Positions 1 through 10,424 of a stretch of 64,000 nt of DNA are shown here, piece by piece (position 1 is the stretch's first letter; each line of letters begins with the position of its first letter). This stretch comes from Macrothele yani. Lineage: Eukaryota > Arthropoda > Arachnida > Araneae > Macrothelidae. The notes under the pieces are model-generated. The model saw only the letters and a list, made by a program, of their open reading frames with translations. It had not been told where the DNA came from and searched no databases. The DNA lies in NCBI GenBank assembly GCA_039090855.1, contig CM077025.1:96328489-96392488 (forward strand), read 5' to 3'. A program made the position numbers and the translations under genes.

Positions 1-649
1 ATCACAATCAGTTCTTCAACAGTGAGCTCCTTTAAGCATGGTATGTCCGAGGAGCCGAAAACTGCGGTTTTGTGCCCCCATCTCTCTCAAGGCTGAGGAT
101 ATATGAGACGTACTACTGAGATGACGCATGAGTCGAATCAAAAATTTACAATGATAAGCCTTGTCGGCTTAGTTCAATCGGGAGAATATCTCACTCCGTA
201 GCAGGTGCGACGGTACGGGTGGGCTAGGGTGGGCTTTAGCACACCCAACGTTTCTTTGAGCCCGCCGCTCAGCCCTTCCCCAAAATATTTAAGCAGTTGC
301 AACATATGGCGGGTGTAACCATCAATGCTGTGACGGACCAAGCCCGGGCCCGAACTGGACTCGGGCGGGCTCCATCTGCATAATAGTTACCGTGGCTCGG
401 GCAGGCTTGGGCTCTGGGAGAGAGAATTTTACTTTTTCAACGTTATTTTGTATGATTTAGCATACAATATTTTTTTTACACTTTCTAGTTGGTACAAATA
501 ATTTTTCGGCTACTAAGTTTGGGTGGGTAGTGGGGAATCGGGAAGGCTACTTATACATACCGGGCTTGAGTAGCAAATGCTATAGTATACGCATTAGTGG
601 ATTTCTGCAGAGAAGAAGAACCTTCTTCAAGAATTGTAGACACCAGATG
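1..649. other. No gene recognised
   Basis: AT-rich sequence without a recognisable protein or RNA gene. A G-rich stretch near 200-250 (repeated GTGGGCT) resembles subterminal sequence of hAT-type MITEs elsewhere in the window, but no opposite end or duplication was found. Confidence 0.5.
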
Positions 650-667
650 TTACATGGTGACGGATCA

Positions 668-790
668 CTTTGTCCGTGTTCATTTCGTCCACTGTTCACT
701 TCGTCCGCTGTTCACTTAGTCCAATGCTCACTTCTTCCACTGTTCATTTCGTCCACCGTTCACTTTGTCCACATTCATTTCGTCCTCAGA
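668..790. repeat. Minisatellite, about 15-bp unit, left arm
   Basis: About eight imperfect tandem copies of a unit close to GTTCACTTCGTCCAC, with T/C and G/A changes between copies. The same unit in opposite orientation fills the right arm. Confidence 0.85.
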
Positions 791-2286
791 ATGATTGAAA
801 TACCGTCGAAATTTTCTATTTTCATGGTTTTTGTTATAGGCAGAAGAAAAGGTTGGCAGACATTGCTTGCATGCGATTTTTTTTTCCCTGTCTGAGTTTC
901 TCGATTAAAATATAACGATTTTAAATGTTATTTAAAGTAAATCAAGGAACTTAACTTTGAAGAGCTTTTAACTCTTTTTATGTGGTACGATGCCAATCAC
1001 TACAGCATGACTCACGGTATGTTCGGAAAAGGAATATAAGATGGGATTTTTTAATAACGCTGCACTTTTACTTAGGCACTAAATATTTACATAAGATGCC
1101 AAGTTATTAATATTTCTCTTTTACTTACTTAGGTACTAAATACTAATTACTATGCCTCATGCGTAGGCCCTCTTGACAGTTTTTATTCTGCCGATGTCAT
1201 ATTCAAAACGTTTACATATCCATTCAAGGTAATCATATTGTGTTTTTACTGAGACACGAAATATTAATTCATAATCCCTAGGCTTAGGCCGTTCCAACAG
1301 TTTTTATTCTACGGATGTCATATCCATAACGTTTACCTATCAACTCAAGGTAAATAATATTGCGTTTTTACTTAGGCACCAAACATTAATTTACTGTCCT
1401 TAGGCTTAGGCGGTTTAAAAGTTTTCAATCCGCCGATCTCATATTCAAACATTTACGTGACATAACAATTTAGTAATATGCCGCTTTTAATTAGGCACTA
1501 AATATTGATTCATAGGCCTTAGGCCTAGGACCTTTTAACTGTATTTATTGTACCGATGTCCTAGGCCCTAGTAATTAAAATTTTATGCCTAAGTAAAAGA
1601 TCAATATTAATAACTTGACATGTTATGCAAATGCTATGGACATTTAGTGTAATGGATTAAAAACTGTTAAAAAGACCTAAGTTTAATAATTAATGTTTGG
1701 AGCCAAAGTCAAAGTGCAACGTTAATAACTTGACTTGATATGTAAGCGTTATGAATGCAACATGGTTAGAATAAAAACTGTAAAAAGGCCTAGGCCTAGG
1801 GCCTATGAAATAATATTTAGTGGCTTAGCAAAAGCGCAATATTATTATCTTGACTTGATACGTAAACATTATGAATATGACATCCCTAGAATAAATACTG
1901 TCAAAAGAGCCTACACATGAGGCATAGTAATTAGTATTTAGTGTCTAAGTAAGTAAAAGAGAAATATTAATAACTTGACATCTTATGTAAATATTTAGTG
2001 CCTAAGTAAAAGTGCAGGCTTATTAAAAATCCCACCTTATAGTCCTTTTCCGAACATAGCGTGAGTCATGCTGTAGTGATTGACATCGTACCACACAATA
2101 GAGTTAAAACGCTCTTCAAAGTTAAGTTCCTTGTTTTACTTTAAATAACATTTAAAATAGTTATATTTTAATCGAGAAACTCATACAGGAAAAAAACGCA
2201 TGCAAGCAATGTCCACTGACCTTTACTTCTGCCTATAACAAAAACTCCATGAAAACAAAAAAATTCCACGGTATTCCGTTCATTCT

Positions 2287-2545
2287 GAGGACGAAATGAA
2301 CGTGGACAAAGTGAACGGTGGACGAAATGAACGTGGACAAAATGAACGTGGACAAAGTGAACGGTAGACGAAATGAACGTGGACAAAGTGAACGGTGGAC
2401 GAAAATGAACAGTGGACGAAGTGAGCATTGGACTAAGGGAACAGTGAACAAAGTGAACAGTGAACAAAGTGAACAGTGAACAAAGTGAACGTTGGACGAA
2501 ATGAACTGGACGAAGTGAACGTGGACGAAATGAACACGGACGAAG
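2287..2545. repeat. Minisatellite, about 15-bp unit, right arm
   Basis: Reverse-complement partner of the left-arm array (GTGGACGAAATGAAC type units). It has about twice as many units as the left arm, so copy number changed after the inverted structure formed. Confidence 0.85.
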
Positions 2546-2906
2546 TGATAGGGAACCATGTTAGATACCACGCCGAAGTAATTTTGTCCTCTATCTCCAC
2601 GCGGCAGCTCCCTATGCTAATTCTATTGGACAACGTACGCACGTCACATCGCAGCCCAATCTTTCTGGATGTCCTGACGCCCGAAGCATTTCAGGAGGAA
2701 ACGAATGGTCCCAGAAAATCGTGAAACTATACCATAGAAACAGACAGATGTCCCTTCTCAGTCTCCAGTTGAAAAAAGCATCGGTTAATTGAAAGGGGAG
2801 GAGCTACGGGAAGTCTGGAATGGGATAATTATTGTACCAATGCCTAAACACATTAGTTATTGTTTTCGTGTTCGTCCTGGCCCGGTCCCTATCTTGCAAT
2901 ATAAAA

Positions 2907-3021
2907 TTCGGGCTGGTGCTCACATACTTCGGGCTGGTGCTCACATACTTCGGGCTGGTGCTCACATACTTCTGGCTGGTGCTCACATACTTCGGGCTTG
3001 TGCTCACATACTTCGGGCTCG
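2907..3021. repeat. 21-bp tandem repeat, about 5.5 copies
   Basis: The unit TTCGGGCTGGTGCTCACATAC is repeated head to tail with single-base changes in the later copies. The long frames across it on both strands arise because 21 is a multiple of three; they are not evidence of a gene. Confidence 0.9.
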
Positions 3022-3254
3022 GGCTCTTAGAATTGAGCCAGGACTCAGCACTGGTGCCCATCTAGTATTTAAGTTCCCTAGAGGAACCTGGATAAATGTA
3101 TGTGAATTTCTCGAATTCACTGAAATTTTGTAGTATAAGATTAATTTTTTGTTACATTTCGTGTTCGTACTTATGTGAAATGGGAGTTCTCTGAATGAAT
3201 TTCAGAGAGAGTAATAGAAACACCCATTCATGTAATGTAATAGTTTTAAACGAT

Positions 3255-3277
3255 GAGAGAGAGAGAGAGAGAGAGAA
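3255..3277. repeat. (GA)n microsatellite
   Basis: An uninterrupted GA dinucleotide run of about 23 bp. Confidence 0.95.
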
Positions 3278-4214
3278 ATACATATATATTCGTTGTCACG
3301 TTACAAACTAAAATTCATAGACAGCCTTATGAAAGCACAAAACCGAAAAAATAACGACCTTACTAAGCTAAAATTGCGAACAAATAGTAACTTGTGACGG
3401 AGATTCGTATCCATGGTTACCATGCTACATACCTTAAATAAATACTACGTGCAGTATTCAGTTGAAAACTTTCTTTACTAGAGATAACGGGAAGTCTGGA
3501 AGGAGCGGAACTTTTTGCCAAAATTTCTACCAAATACCTCAAAATTTGTGCCTCCCTCCCATCATGCTTAGCCATTCCTAATAGCTCACCCAGTTCTGAG
3601 CGGCTGGCATCGTGACTGCTCTGAAGTTGAAAGATGTGGGTTCCACCCTCATCACCGGCAGAAAAGGGCTCGCTTGCTGTACACTACTACTTCTTCAAAA
3701 TCGGAATGAATTTTACTCTTCGAAGCTACTGCGTGAACTGGCGGAGGTCCAAATCTAGATCACCAAAGCTTCGTGTGACAGGAGTGAGTAATCCCTGATA
3801 GAAGTAAATCATATCAAACTATAAAAAGGAAAGAAAAACGGTGCAAATTAATTGTTATAAAGGATTAAAAACTTACAGTAGCAACTCTTGTTGAAAATGA
3901 AGAATTTTCCGTACAACCAATTTAGATTATTTGACTTCGTTCTGATGCTCGATCATCCTAAGTTCATGAGGCAGCCATCTCCGAATGTATTGCTGTCAAG
4001 GAAAGCATCATTTTCAATCTGTGTCTCTCTGATTGTTCTGTCATTTTTCATTTTTATTTTTATTTGGTTGTCATTATCCTAATTATATTGTCAGCTAAGC
4101 CGTCATTTATCAGTCTGAGGCATTTGAAATGCGTCCTCGTTCTCACTTTGTTCTATAATGATATTCACTGAGAAACCTTTAAGAGTAGGAGTGTAAAGAT
4201 GTACAAGGGAGAAT

Positions 4215-4513
4215 CAACTGAAAACCTTAAATAATTTTTCTCACAATTTTTTGAACAAAAGTGGCACACACCGATATCATTTTTCAATGTAATCTCCATT
4301 TTGTGCTATACAAATCCTCCAGCGCTTACAAAGTACATAGATTCCTATTGAATTCCTACAGAAAAAAAAATCTTTCGTTCGCGTGTGCAGTCACTCATGC
4401 ACCACCTGCAGCACCTCTTTATCAGACCTAAAAGTCTTTCCGCCGATTGCATCTTTGAATGGTCCAAAGATATGGTAATCACTTGGGGACAAGATCTGGT
4501 GAATACGGTGCGG
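4215..4513 (-). pseudogene. mariner transposase C-terminal fragment
   Basis: Reading the minus strand leftward from the SINE gives a mariner-type block: SPSDYHIFGPFKDA, then GGKTFRSDKEVLQVVHE, then a diverged tail ending VCATFVQKI. In mariner transposases the D of the PSDYH-type block is the third catalytic residue of the DD34D triad. Only about the last 90 codons remain, with an in-frame stop after the VVHE block and further stops downstream. The SINE lies at its upstream edge, and no N-terminal part is seen on the far side, so it was truncated before or by that insertion. Confidence 0.8.
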
Positions 4514-4733
4514 TCCGCCCTGGTGGAGCAGTGGTCTAAGCGATAGCCTCTGATCACTCGTCCGAAAGGGGTCCGGGTTCGAATCCCGGTGAGGCATGGA
4601 TGTTCTGTTTGTCTTACGGCGCTGGCTCTCTCCCTTCCCTGGAACCGGTGACCCTAAATTAGGGACGGGCGACTGCTTGTAGCCCATTGAGTTGCTCACA
4701 GTGGTCGTTAAACCTCCAATCAAAAAAAAAAAA
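4514..4733 (+). mobile_element. tRNA-derived SINE, full length
   Basis: Head resembling a tRNA gene with box A (GTGG-GCAGTGGTCTAAGCG) and box B (GGGTTCGAATCCCGG), a body containing CCCTTCCCTGGAACC and GGGCGACTGCTTGTAGCCCA, the end GTGGTCGTTAAACCTCC, and an A-rich tail. This is the commonest repeat in the window and the reference for the other SINE entries. The tRNA-like head is the pol III promoter of the SINE and not a functional tRNA gene. Confidence 0.9.
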
Positions 4734-4794
4734 AGTTAGGGTAATGTTGCCAATCATACATCCAAATCTACTACTCTTTCTCTTGAAAAATGAA

Positions 4795-5165
4795 CACAAA
4801 AGTCTATACCTTTTGCTCATATTCCTTCAAAATCCCTTGATGTGTCATCAATGGAATATTGTGCCTTCGAACTGCTAAAAGGAAGACCCAGAAAAATACC
4901 AAAAAATGAAAAAAAGAGACGGTTATCAAGTCTATACCTTTTGCTCATATTCCTTCAAAGTCCCCTGATGTGTCACCAATGGACTATTGTGCCTTCGGAC
5001 TGATAAAAAGGGGTCTACTAAACGGACACTTAAAACAGTAATTGGGCTATTGAAAGCAGTAAAAGAGGACTCGAACAAAATACCACTGCCAATTTTAGGA
5101 AATGCCCTGTTGTGTTAGAAATCTAGATGTAGCTTCATTGTCCAGAGAAATGGCTATCATGTAGA
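4795..5165 (+). pseudogene. Tc1/mariner-type transposase C-terminal fragment with internal duplication
   Basis: The plus strand encodes IPFAHIPSKSPDVSPMDYCAF, followed by a diverged helix-rich tail (KRTRTKYHCQF, REMAIM). SPD-SPMDY-FGLLK blocks are known from a Tc1/mariner-related family in invertebrates. The block occurs twice, about 125 bp apart (4800-4885 and 4928-5010): a local tandem duplication. The first copy has lost the aspartate context (SLDVSSMEY). Stops follow, so it is dead. Confidence 0.65.
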
Positions 5166-5305
5166 ACATTTAAGAAATAAATAATTCTATTTTAACCATC
5201 AATTACTTTGCTAGAAAATCGTTCGAAATATATGTGAACATCCTCTGTAGAAGTTTGTAATTCACTTAGTGGTTAGGCCCTTGGCCATTTCGTCTTTTTT
5301 ATATA

Positions 5306-6479
5306 TGTTACCGCTAAAGTGCAGAAATCAGTTATTCTACAGAATATCTAGGTAATGTGCAGATTAACTAGGGTGATCCGTTAAAGTGCCGAAAATTGTT
5401 TCATTTCTGCAAATTACCTAGATAATCTACACATTACCTACTAAGCACTCGTTAAAGTGAAAATAAGATCTTCGCTGGAACAACAGCAACGTTTCTGTAC
5501 GCTTAAATTAACATAATGTTATTTATTTATTTTTTGATATATAAAGAATCAAGTTAATACAATCAATCAACAAATTAGTTGATAGAATCAATCATCAATC
5601 AATTAAAAAACTATAATAGAAAGAATCAAACGGTTTAAAATATTATTATAATTAAGGAAATGAATTTGCAAAACATATGATAAAATTATGCTTACTTATT
5701 AGTGCAATCTAAAGATTGGTGACACTTTGAATTACATAGCAATTGGTTTTTGCGACAAGCACACCTATTTGTGGTACATTTAGATTTGCAGTCACATTTT
5801 CTGAAACCCTGCCCAGTACCAAGGGATTGTTTTATTGCTGTTTGACGTAAAGATATTTCTACAGCAGGGACATCTTCTTTCGTTAAAAATCTCCCTTTGC
5901 AAACACTGAATTCAGATTTTGCATATAATTGTTTTAAAATACCCGTTTTAGTACCAAGTTTATAAAAGCCATCCTCTGTTTTACTAAGAACCACAGCTAA
6001 AATCGAGCGGGCATCAGTTTTTGCTCTGTCTACTTCGGGTACTTGAATTCTCACAGTTACACCTCCATCGACATTTGGGTGCTTTGCATTAGAAACTGCT
6101 AACATTTTCTTTGCTTGCTTTTCTAAACCTTTCTTGGCTTCATCACGCTGTATTTTCTGATCCATATTCTTTTTACAGAAGTTGCACAATACATTCTTAC
6201 CATACCCTTTCTCTTTAGGATCTATTTCTCCACAAATTACGTGAACAAACATATCACACGAAACCAAACTGAAAGTGGAGGGAGAGGGGGAAGGTGTAGG
6301 GAAAGGAAATGAGAGAAACAAACTTTTGAACTTTAACGATACGGAAGCCGTTAATGTGCACATTACCTAGGTAAAATGCGGAAAACTCTTGATTCCGCAC
6401 GTTAACGGAGCAAATCAGTTAATCTGCAGATTAGCTAGGTAATGTGCACATTAACGGCTTTCGAGCTTCAGCGGTAACA
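5306..6479. mobile_element. Ginger-type DNA transposon, internally deleted
   Basis: The ends read TGTTACCGCT...AGCGGTAACA and are flanked on both sides by TATA, a 4-bp duplication. Subterminal sequence is rich in diverged inverted copies of AATGTGCACATTACCTAGGTA. Ginger elements are known for TGT...ACA ends and 4-bp duplications, which agrees with the encoded C-terminal domain. At 1.17 kb it is far shorter than an autonomous copy: integrase core and N-terminus are gone. Because the flanks are an AT repeat, TATA alone would be weak evidence; the combination makes the call. Confidence 0.8.
5692..6255 (-). pseudogene. Ginger/KRBA2-like transposase, C-terminal domain only
   Basis: About 185 codons remain open. 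They begin near a CNFCKK zinc-knuckle-like motif, pass through VTVRIQVPEVDRAKTDARS and GFYKLGTKTGILKQLYAKS, and end in a cysteine-rich tail (CDCKSKCTTNRCACRK, LCNSKCH). This is the C-terminal part of proteins usually annotated KRAB-A domain-containing protein 2-like or Ginger integrases: a chromatin-binding-type domain plus a CXC-like cysteine cluster. The catalytic DDE integrase core that should precede it is absent. The open frame extends to 6363, but its first 35 or so codons translate the terminal repeat and are not protein. It is surprisingly free of stops for a deleted element. Confidence 0.8.
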
Positions 6480-6489
6480 TATATATACA

Positions 6490-6908
6490 TATATCATAAT
6501 CATCATCATCATTGTCAACCATTATCAATCCACTGCTGGACGAAGGTCTCCCCAAGTTTCCTCCACAACGGTCTGTCTTGTGCCAATCTCCTCCATGTCA
6601 TTCCCACATACTTTCGAATTTCATCCACCCATCTCCCATGTGGTCTTTTTCTGGGTCTTTTCCTGTCCCTTGGAATCCAATCTAAAATTTCGTCTGTCCG
6701 TCGATGGTCTCTCCTTCTGGCAGTATGTCCAGCCCATTGCCATTTCAGGGATTTAACTCTGATCAGGATGTCTTCCACTGTTGTCATTTTTCGGATCCAC
6801 GAGTTCCTCTTCTTATCTCTCCTGGTTATACCAAGCATGCACCTCTCCATGCTGCTTTGAGTTGTCTGCAGCCTTTGTATGTCTCTTTTAGTTAAGGTCC
6901 ATGTCTCT
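6490..6908 (-). mobile_element. RTE retrotransposon, 5'-truncated 3' fragment
   Basis: The last 130 or so codons of the same reverse transcriptase as at 26.7-29.9 kb are open here (WTLTKRDIQRLQTTQ, KWQWAGHTARR, RPHGRWVDEIRKY, ending QQWIDNG), followed by the ATGATG-type tail. It stops abruptly at 6908 inside the coding region, the usual 5' truncation left by incomplete target-primed reverse transcription. It lies next to the right end of the Ginger element in AT-repeat DNA. Confidence 0.9.
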
Positions 6909-7349
6909 GCATATATATTTTTTTTTATCCTATTATTTTTATATTCGTAGGCGTACGTAGCTAACAAAGACAATGTCATACTTTGGCACAGGTGCAAAAT
7001 GTTCTCTCTGAAGCCTTAGGCCTCGTCCTTTGTTGAAATTTTTATTCCACTGTTTCAATATTCACAAAGTTTAAAACTATTAGCAATGGATGGAAATCAT
7101 GTATCACTTTTGTACAGACCCGAAATCCTAAAAGGATCAGTGTAACAATTTTGCCCCACAATTTTTTGCATTCACTTAGGTTTCATAGCTAAGAAAGATA
7201 ATCACATACACTTCACGTTTACAAATTTCTGAGACAGTTTCACTTTTATAAATTCCTAGCTCTGAAAACTTTTCTAATTCATATATATATTGATATATAC
7301 CCTCAGAGGGCGTGACTATGCATTTCTGCATTAAGGGTTGTTAGCTTTA
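6909..7349. other. No gene recognised
   Basis: AT-rich, no recognisable protein or repeat family. It may include the 5' part of the Penelope-like element that follows. Confidence 0.4.
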
Positions 7350-8961
7350 AATATGTTAAAACTTTGGGTTCTGATGTAAAAAATTACAAGTCACATGTCT
7401 TTCTTAAAAACCTGGATGATTTGAACTGTAATTGTTCTTCATACCAGAGCTCCATTTTTAATGATAGCTTTCATAATCATGTAATTACAAGGAATCTGGA
7501 TTTTATTGATAACCCTATTCTTAAAAAGCTTTTTGGGATTTGGTGCCAAGTTTAGGCCCTCCTACCACCTCTCTAAGTAGAGAATTAAGTTTGACTTTTG
7601 TCAGGATTTGAATAAGTACATTGTTTAAACCAGCCTTACCCACAATTTGCCAATTGAGGCTTTCGCTGAATGGAAATGTAAAGTACTTAAAGATTTTCTA
7701 GCAAATTTAACTAACTTAAATATTTCACAAGACAATAGCTTGTTCTTCAATAAAGAATTAACGCAGTCTATTTTTAATTTACAACAAGATTACATTTTTA
7801 CAACAGCTGATAAAGCAAGTAATAATTTTTTAATAATCTGTAAGAAATTTTATTATGACCTTATTAATAGTGAGCTTTATAATAAAACCATCTACCACGT
7901 TTCTCCTCTTCCCGGTAAGGAACTTGCTAATAAGTTCAAAGCATTTCACAAACAGCTTCAGCTTAAATTGGATAGGAGTTATGAACATGAATTTCCTTAT
8001 CTTTTTGCCCCTGCAAAATTCCATAAGGAAGCGGTGAAATTTTGGTTCATAGCTAGTGGAACAAAAAGTCACAAGAAAGCAATAGATTAATTTTTTTGAA
8101 TCAGTTTTGAAGCAGGTTTTAAGTCGAGTTAAGTCTTGTACTAATTTCAGTAGTAGAGAATTTTGGATTATTAATAGCAGTGCAGAGGTTATCTCTGATA
8201 TCCTTACTCTCAAGCCTATTGATAGCTATGATTTTGAAATTTTATATACCAGCCTCCCTATAGATAGTATTATTCAAACACTTAAATTACTTTTTGAGGA
8301 ATTTAAGGTCTCTGACATTATTTCGGAAAGACAATGGAACGTTTTGTTAAATTGCTGTATTAAAAAGAATTACATCCTTTTCTGCAACAAGATCTATAAG
8401 CAAGTTAATGGTATCCCCATGGGTTGCTAGCACTCTACTAGCGTTTGCAATCTGTTTCTGTTCTTCAAAGAATTTCAGTTTATTAAGAACAACCCTTCAA
8501 AAAGTAACAGCTATCTTTACAGTTATAGGTACATCGACGACCTTCTGTTCTTGAATAGTGCTGGAGTGCTTGAAGTTGATTTTCCTGCCATTTATCCAGG
8601 CCGCCTTAAGTTAATTAAAACCAATTCTAGTAACCAGTAACTTGATTTTCTGGACTTCTCCATTAATCTTAATCATGAAAACCCTGTCATTAGCTTGTAT
8701 GATAAGAGAAGTAACTTCAGTTTTAAAATTTTAAAATTCATAAATTGGTCTAGTAATATCTCTTGCAGGGTTGTCGAGAACATTTTCATCTCGCAAGTCC
8801 TTAGAATGTCTAGAATTTGCAGCTCGGAAAAAGACTTTATTCAAAATGTTCATTTACTAATCAGTCAGTTTATTGCCAACCAGGTTCCGAAAGCTTTCCT
8901 TAAATCCACACTAAGGAAAATAGTACTCAATTACAGCGTCAGGATTGCAGACCTACTCTAA
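7350..8961 (+). pseudogene. Penelope-like element reverse transcriptase, broken
   Basis: Order of recognisable blocks: an N-terminal segment NHVITRNLDFIDNPILKKLF; TTADKASNNFLIICKKFYYD (the ADK block); APAKFHKEAVKFWFIASGT (PKLHK-P-KFRFI-type block); DFEILYTSLP; GIPMG; YRYIDDLL, with the catalytic aspartate pair near 8535-8543; then LDFLDFSINL. These are in the order of Penelope-like reverse transcriptases, which are distinct from LINE and LTR enzymes. Stops and shifts occur after the N-terminal block, after SHKKAID, directly after GIPMGC, and before LDFLDF. No GIY-YIG endonuclease is visible downstream of 8961, so it either belongs to an endonuclease-lacking group or has lost that part. Confidence 0.85.
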
Positions 8962-9745
8962 TTTAGCAATCTTCTAACCGAATGAATCACCTAAATCAAA
9001 GCTATAACATAGAAGTTTAGGTGAGGATGTGGTTACATTCTCCTTTTCAGGAACCCAATAGGCTCTCACTGCCCCCCTTCTTTGTAATTCAAAAAAGTTT
9101 TAAATGACCAAAAATTAAACCAAAAAAAAGTATTATAATGGTTAAAAATACAGAAAAAGTATAAATATTTAAAATTACGAAAAAATAGTAAAATTTAATT
9201 CAATTAAAATAAGGGGAAGGATGTTAGTTCTTAGGGTATTTTAATACTTTTAAACTACTTTGGGGAACAGTTTTAGTTGTTCCCAATTGGAATTTTTGAA
9301 GTATTCTGGCTGGTAAATTTTAACCTAAAAACTGTTCGGAATTGTACTACATGGCAGCACCTACAGGATTATCTGGGAACGTTGTTTCCCATTTGAGCGG
9401 CAGATGGTGGTGCGGTCGTTACTCTTCGAGTGGCGTCCATTTTATATTTGCAAGTCATGGATGCAGCACGCGGTAATGGTAAGTGGTTTCTTTGATAATT
9501 TGCTTTGTGCGGTTTTCTAATTTAATTTTTGTTTTCAGGTGCTCTTTCTTGCCTACTTCGTTTTTCTAAAACAGTTGGTTATTATTGTCTCGGGTTTTAG
9601 GGCAGAGTTATTAGGTTTCGAGGTGTTTTGTACTAGCCTTGTTTCGCGCATCGTTTTAGGCGTAATTGTACAGTGTTAACATGCTTCTGTTCTTTCCATA
9701 CTACGATTAATTTTCTCAATCGGCAGTTTTCTTGTAAATAACCTT
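8962..9745. other. No gene recognised; possible small exon
   Basis: AT-rich, possibly the 3' region of the Penelope-like element. ATGGATGCAGCACGCGGTAATG at about 9467-9478 is followed by a consensus donor (GTAAGT) and, about 50 bp on, by a pyrimidine-rich acceptor ending in CAG near 9538. This could be a short first exon of a host gene or TE transcript, but no downstream coding match was found. Confidence 0.35.
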
Positions 9746-10350
9746 AAAGTCATGCGAACTGGAATCACGAATATACTACTCAGATCTTCAGTGATGAATC
9801 CCGTTTCTATCTGGATGCTGACGATCGACGGACCCGGTGTTTGGTGACACTCTGGTCAGCGGTTGGGTCCCGGTCTCTTTGGCGACCGCCGCACCGCCCG
9901 TCAGACAAGCATCAGGGTATGAGGCTATTGCGCATGACACCAGGTTACTTCTTGTCCGCATCACTGGCACACTGATAGCTGCACGATCCGTGAGCTAGGT
10001 TCTGCAACCCATTTTGATACCGTTCCTAAATTGACTACAGCACCCCACTTTCCAGCAAGATAACGCCCGTGTACACGCAACTCAAGTCTCTAGACAATGT
10101 GTGCAACATTTTCAAACACTTCCATGGCCATCAAGATCGCTTGACTTGTACACAATCGAACACCTGTGGAACCACATTGGACATCGTCTGCAAGCGAATA
10201 GGCCTGCACACGATTTCGATGAATCGTGGGAGCAAGTCAACCGTGTCTGGTGATCCATTCCTCAGGACAATATCCGTCGACTGTATGACTCATTGACACG
10301 CCGTATTGCTGCTTGTACTGCCGTTTGTGGCTGTGCAACCACTTACTGAA
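9746..10350 (+). pseudogene. Tc1-like transposase, C-terminal two-thirds, broken
   Basis: Across shifting frames the plus strand gives FSDESRFYLDADDRR (second-domain aspartate block), FQQDNARVHATQVSRQC (the QDNA-H block with the second catalytic aspartate), SLDLYTIEHLWNHIGHRL (the SPDLNPIEHLWD-type block; its catalytic position is altered), and a tail of the RLYDSLTRRIAAC type. This is Tc1-family order and spacing. Many frameshifts; neither the N-terminal DNA-binding domains nor TIRs were found. Confidence 0.8.
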
Positions 10351-10424
10351 CTATTCGTGCAACCAGTGCTAAACTATCCATGTGTCTGCTTCTTGATGAC
10401 TACACTTCAGTTCAGGAATTTTTA

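Larger units (their letters stand above)
653..2560. mobile_element. Foldback element with minisatellite arms, possibly Harbinger-type
   Basis: The two halves are inverted copies of each other, meeting near 1570. The outer ends read CATGG and CCATG, flanked on both sides by TTA, which would fit the 3-bp TWA duplication of PIF/Harbinger elements. Each arm starts with a run of about 15-bp units of the type GTTCACTTCGTCCAC, followed by diverged repeats of about 130 bp that share TTTTACTTAGGCACTAAA. No transposase is present, so it would be non-autonomous. Open frames here are only translations of the minisatellite. The superfamily assignment rests on a 3-bp duplication and is weak. Confidence 0.6.
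2564..4214. other. No gene recognised; two short tandem repeats
   Basis: The open frames here show no family resemblance I recognise. The stretch holds a 21-bp tandem repeat (2907-3021) and a GA microsatellite (3255-3277). Around 3590-3660 there is a tRNA-like GGGTTCCACCC box that might be an old SINE, but it is too diverged to call. Confidence 0.5.

Noticed and set aside
530..895. 121-codon open frame and antisense partners at 2168-2724
   Set aside because: They translate the 15-bp minisatellite (multiple of three) on several frames.
2789..3133. Open frames with repeated residues near 3 kb
   Set aside because: They result from the 21-bp tandem repeat, open on both strands.
3888..4082. 64-codon hydrophobic open frame
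   Set aside because: AT-rich low-complexity translation, no family resemblance and no supporting context.
4514..4600. tRNA gene-like sequences with box A and box B at many SINE heads
   Set aside because: Each continues into the same non-tRNA body and A-rich tail, with target duplications; they are SINE promoters and not tRNA genes.
6444..6895. Plus-strand open frames over RTE sequence (also at 26614-27093, 27992-28993)
   Set aside because: Antisense shadows of the RTE reverse transcriptase.
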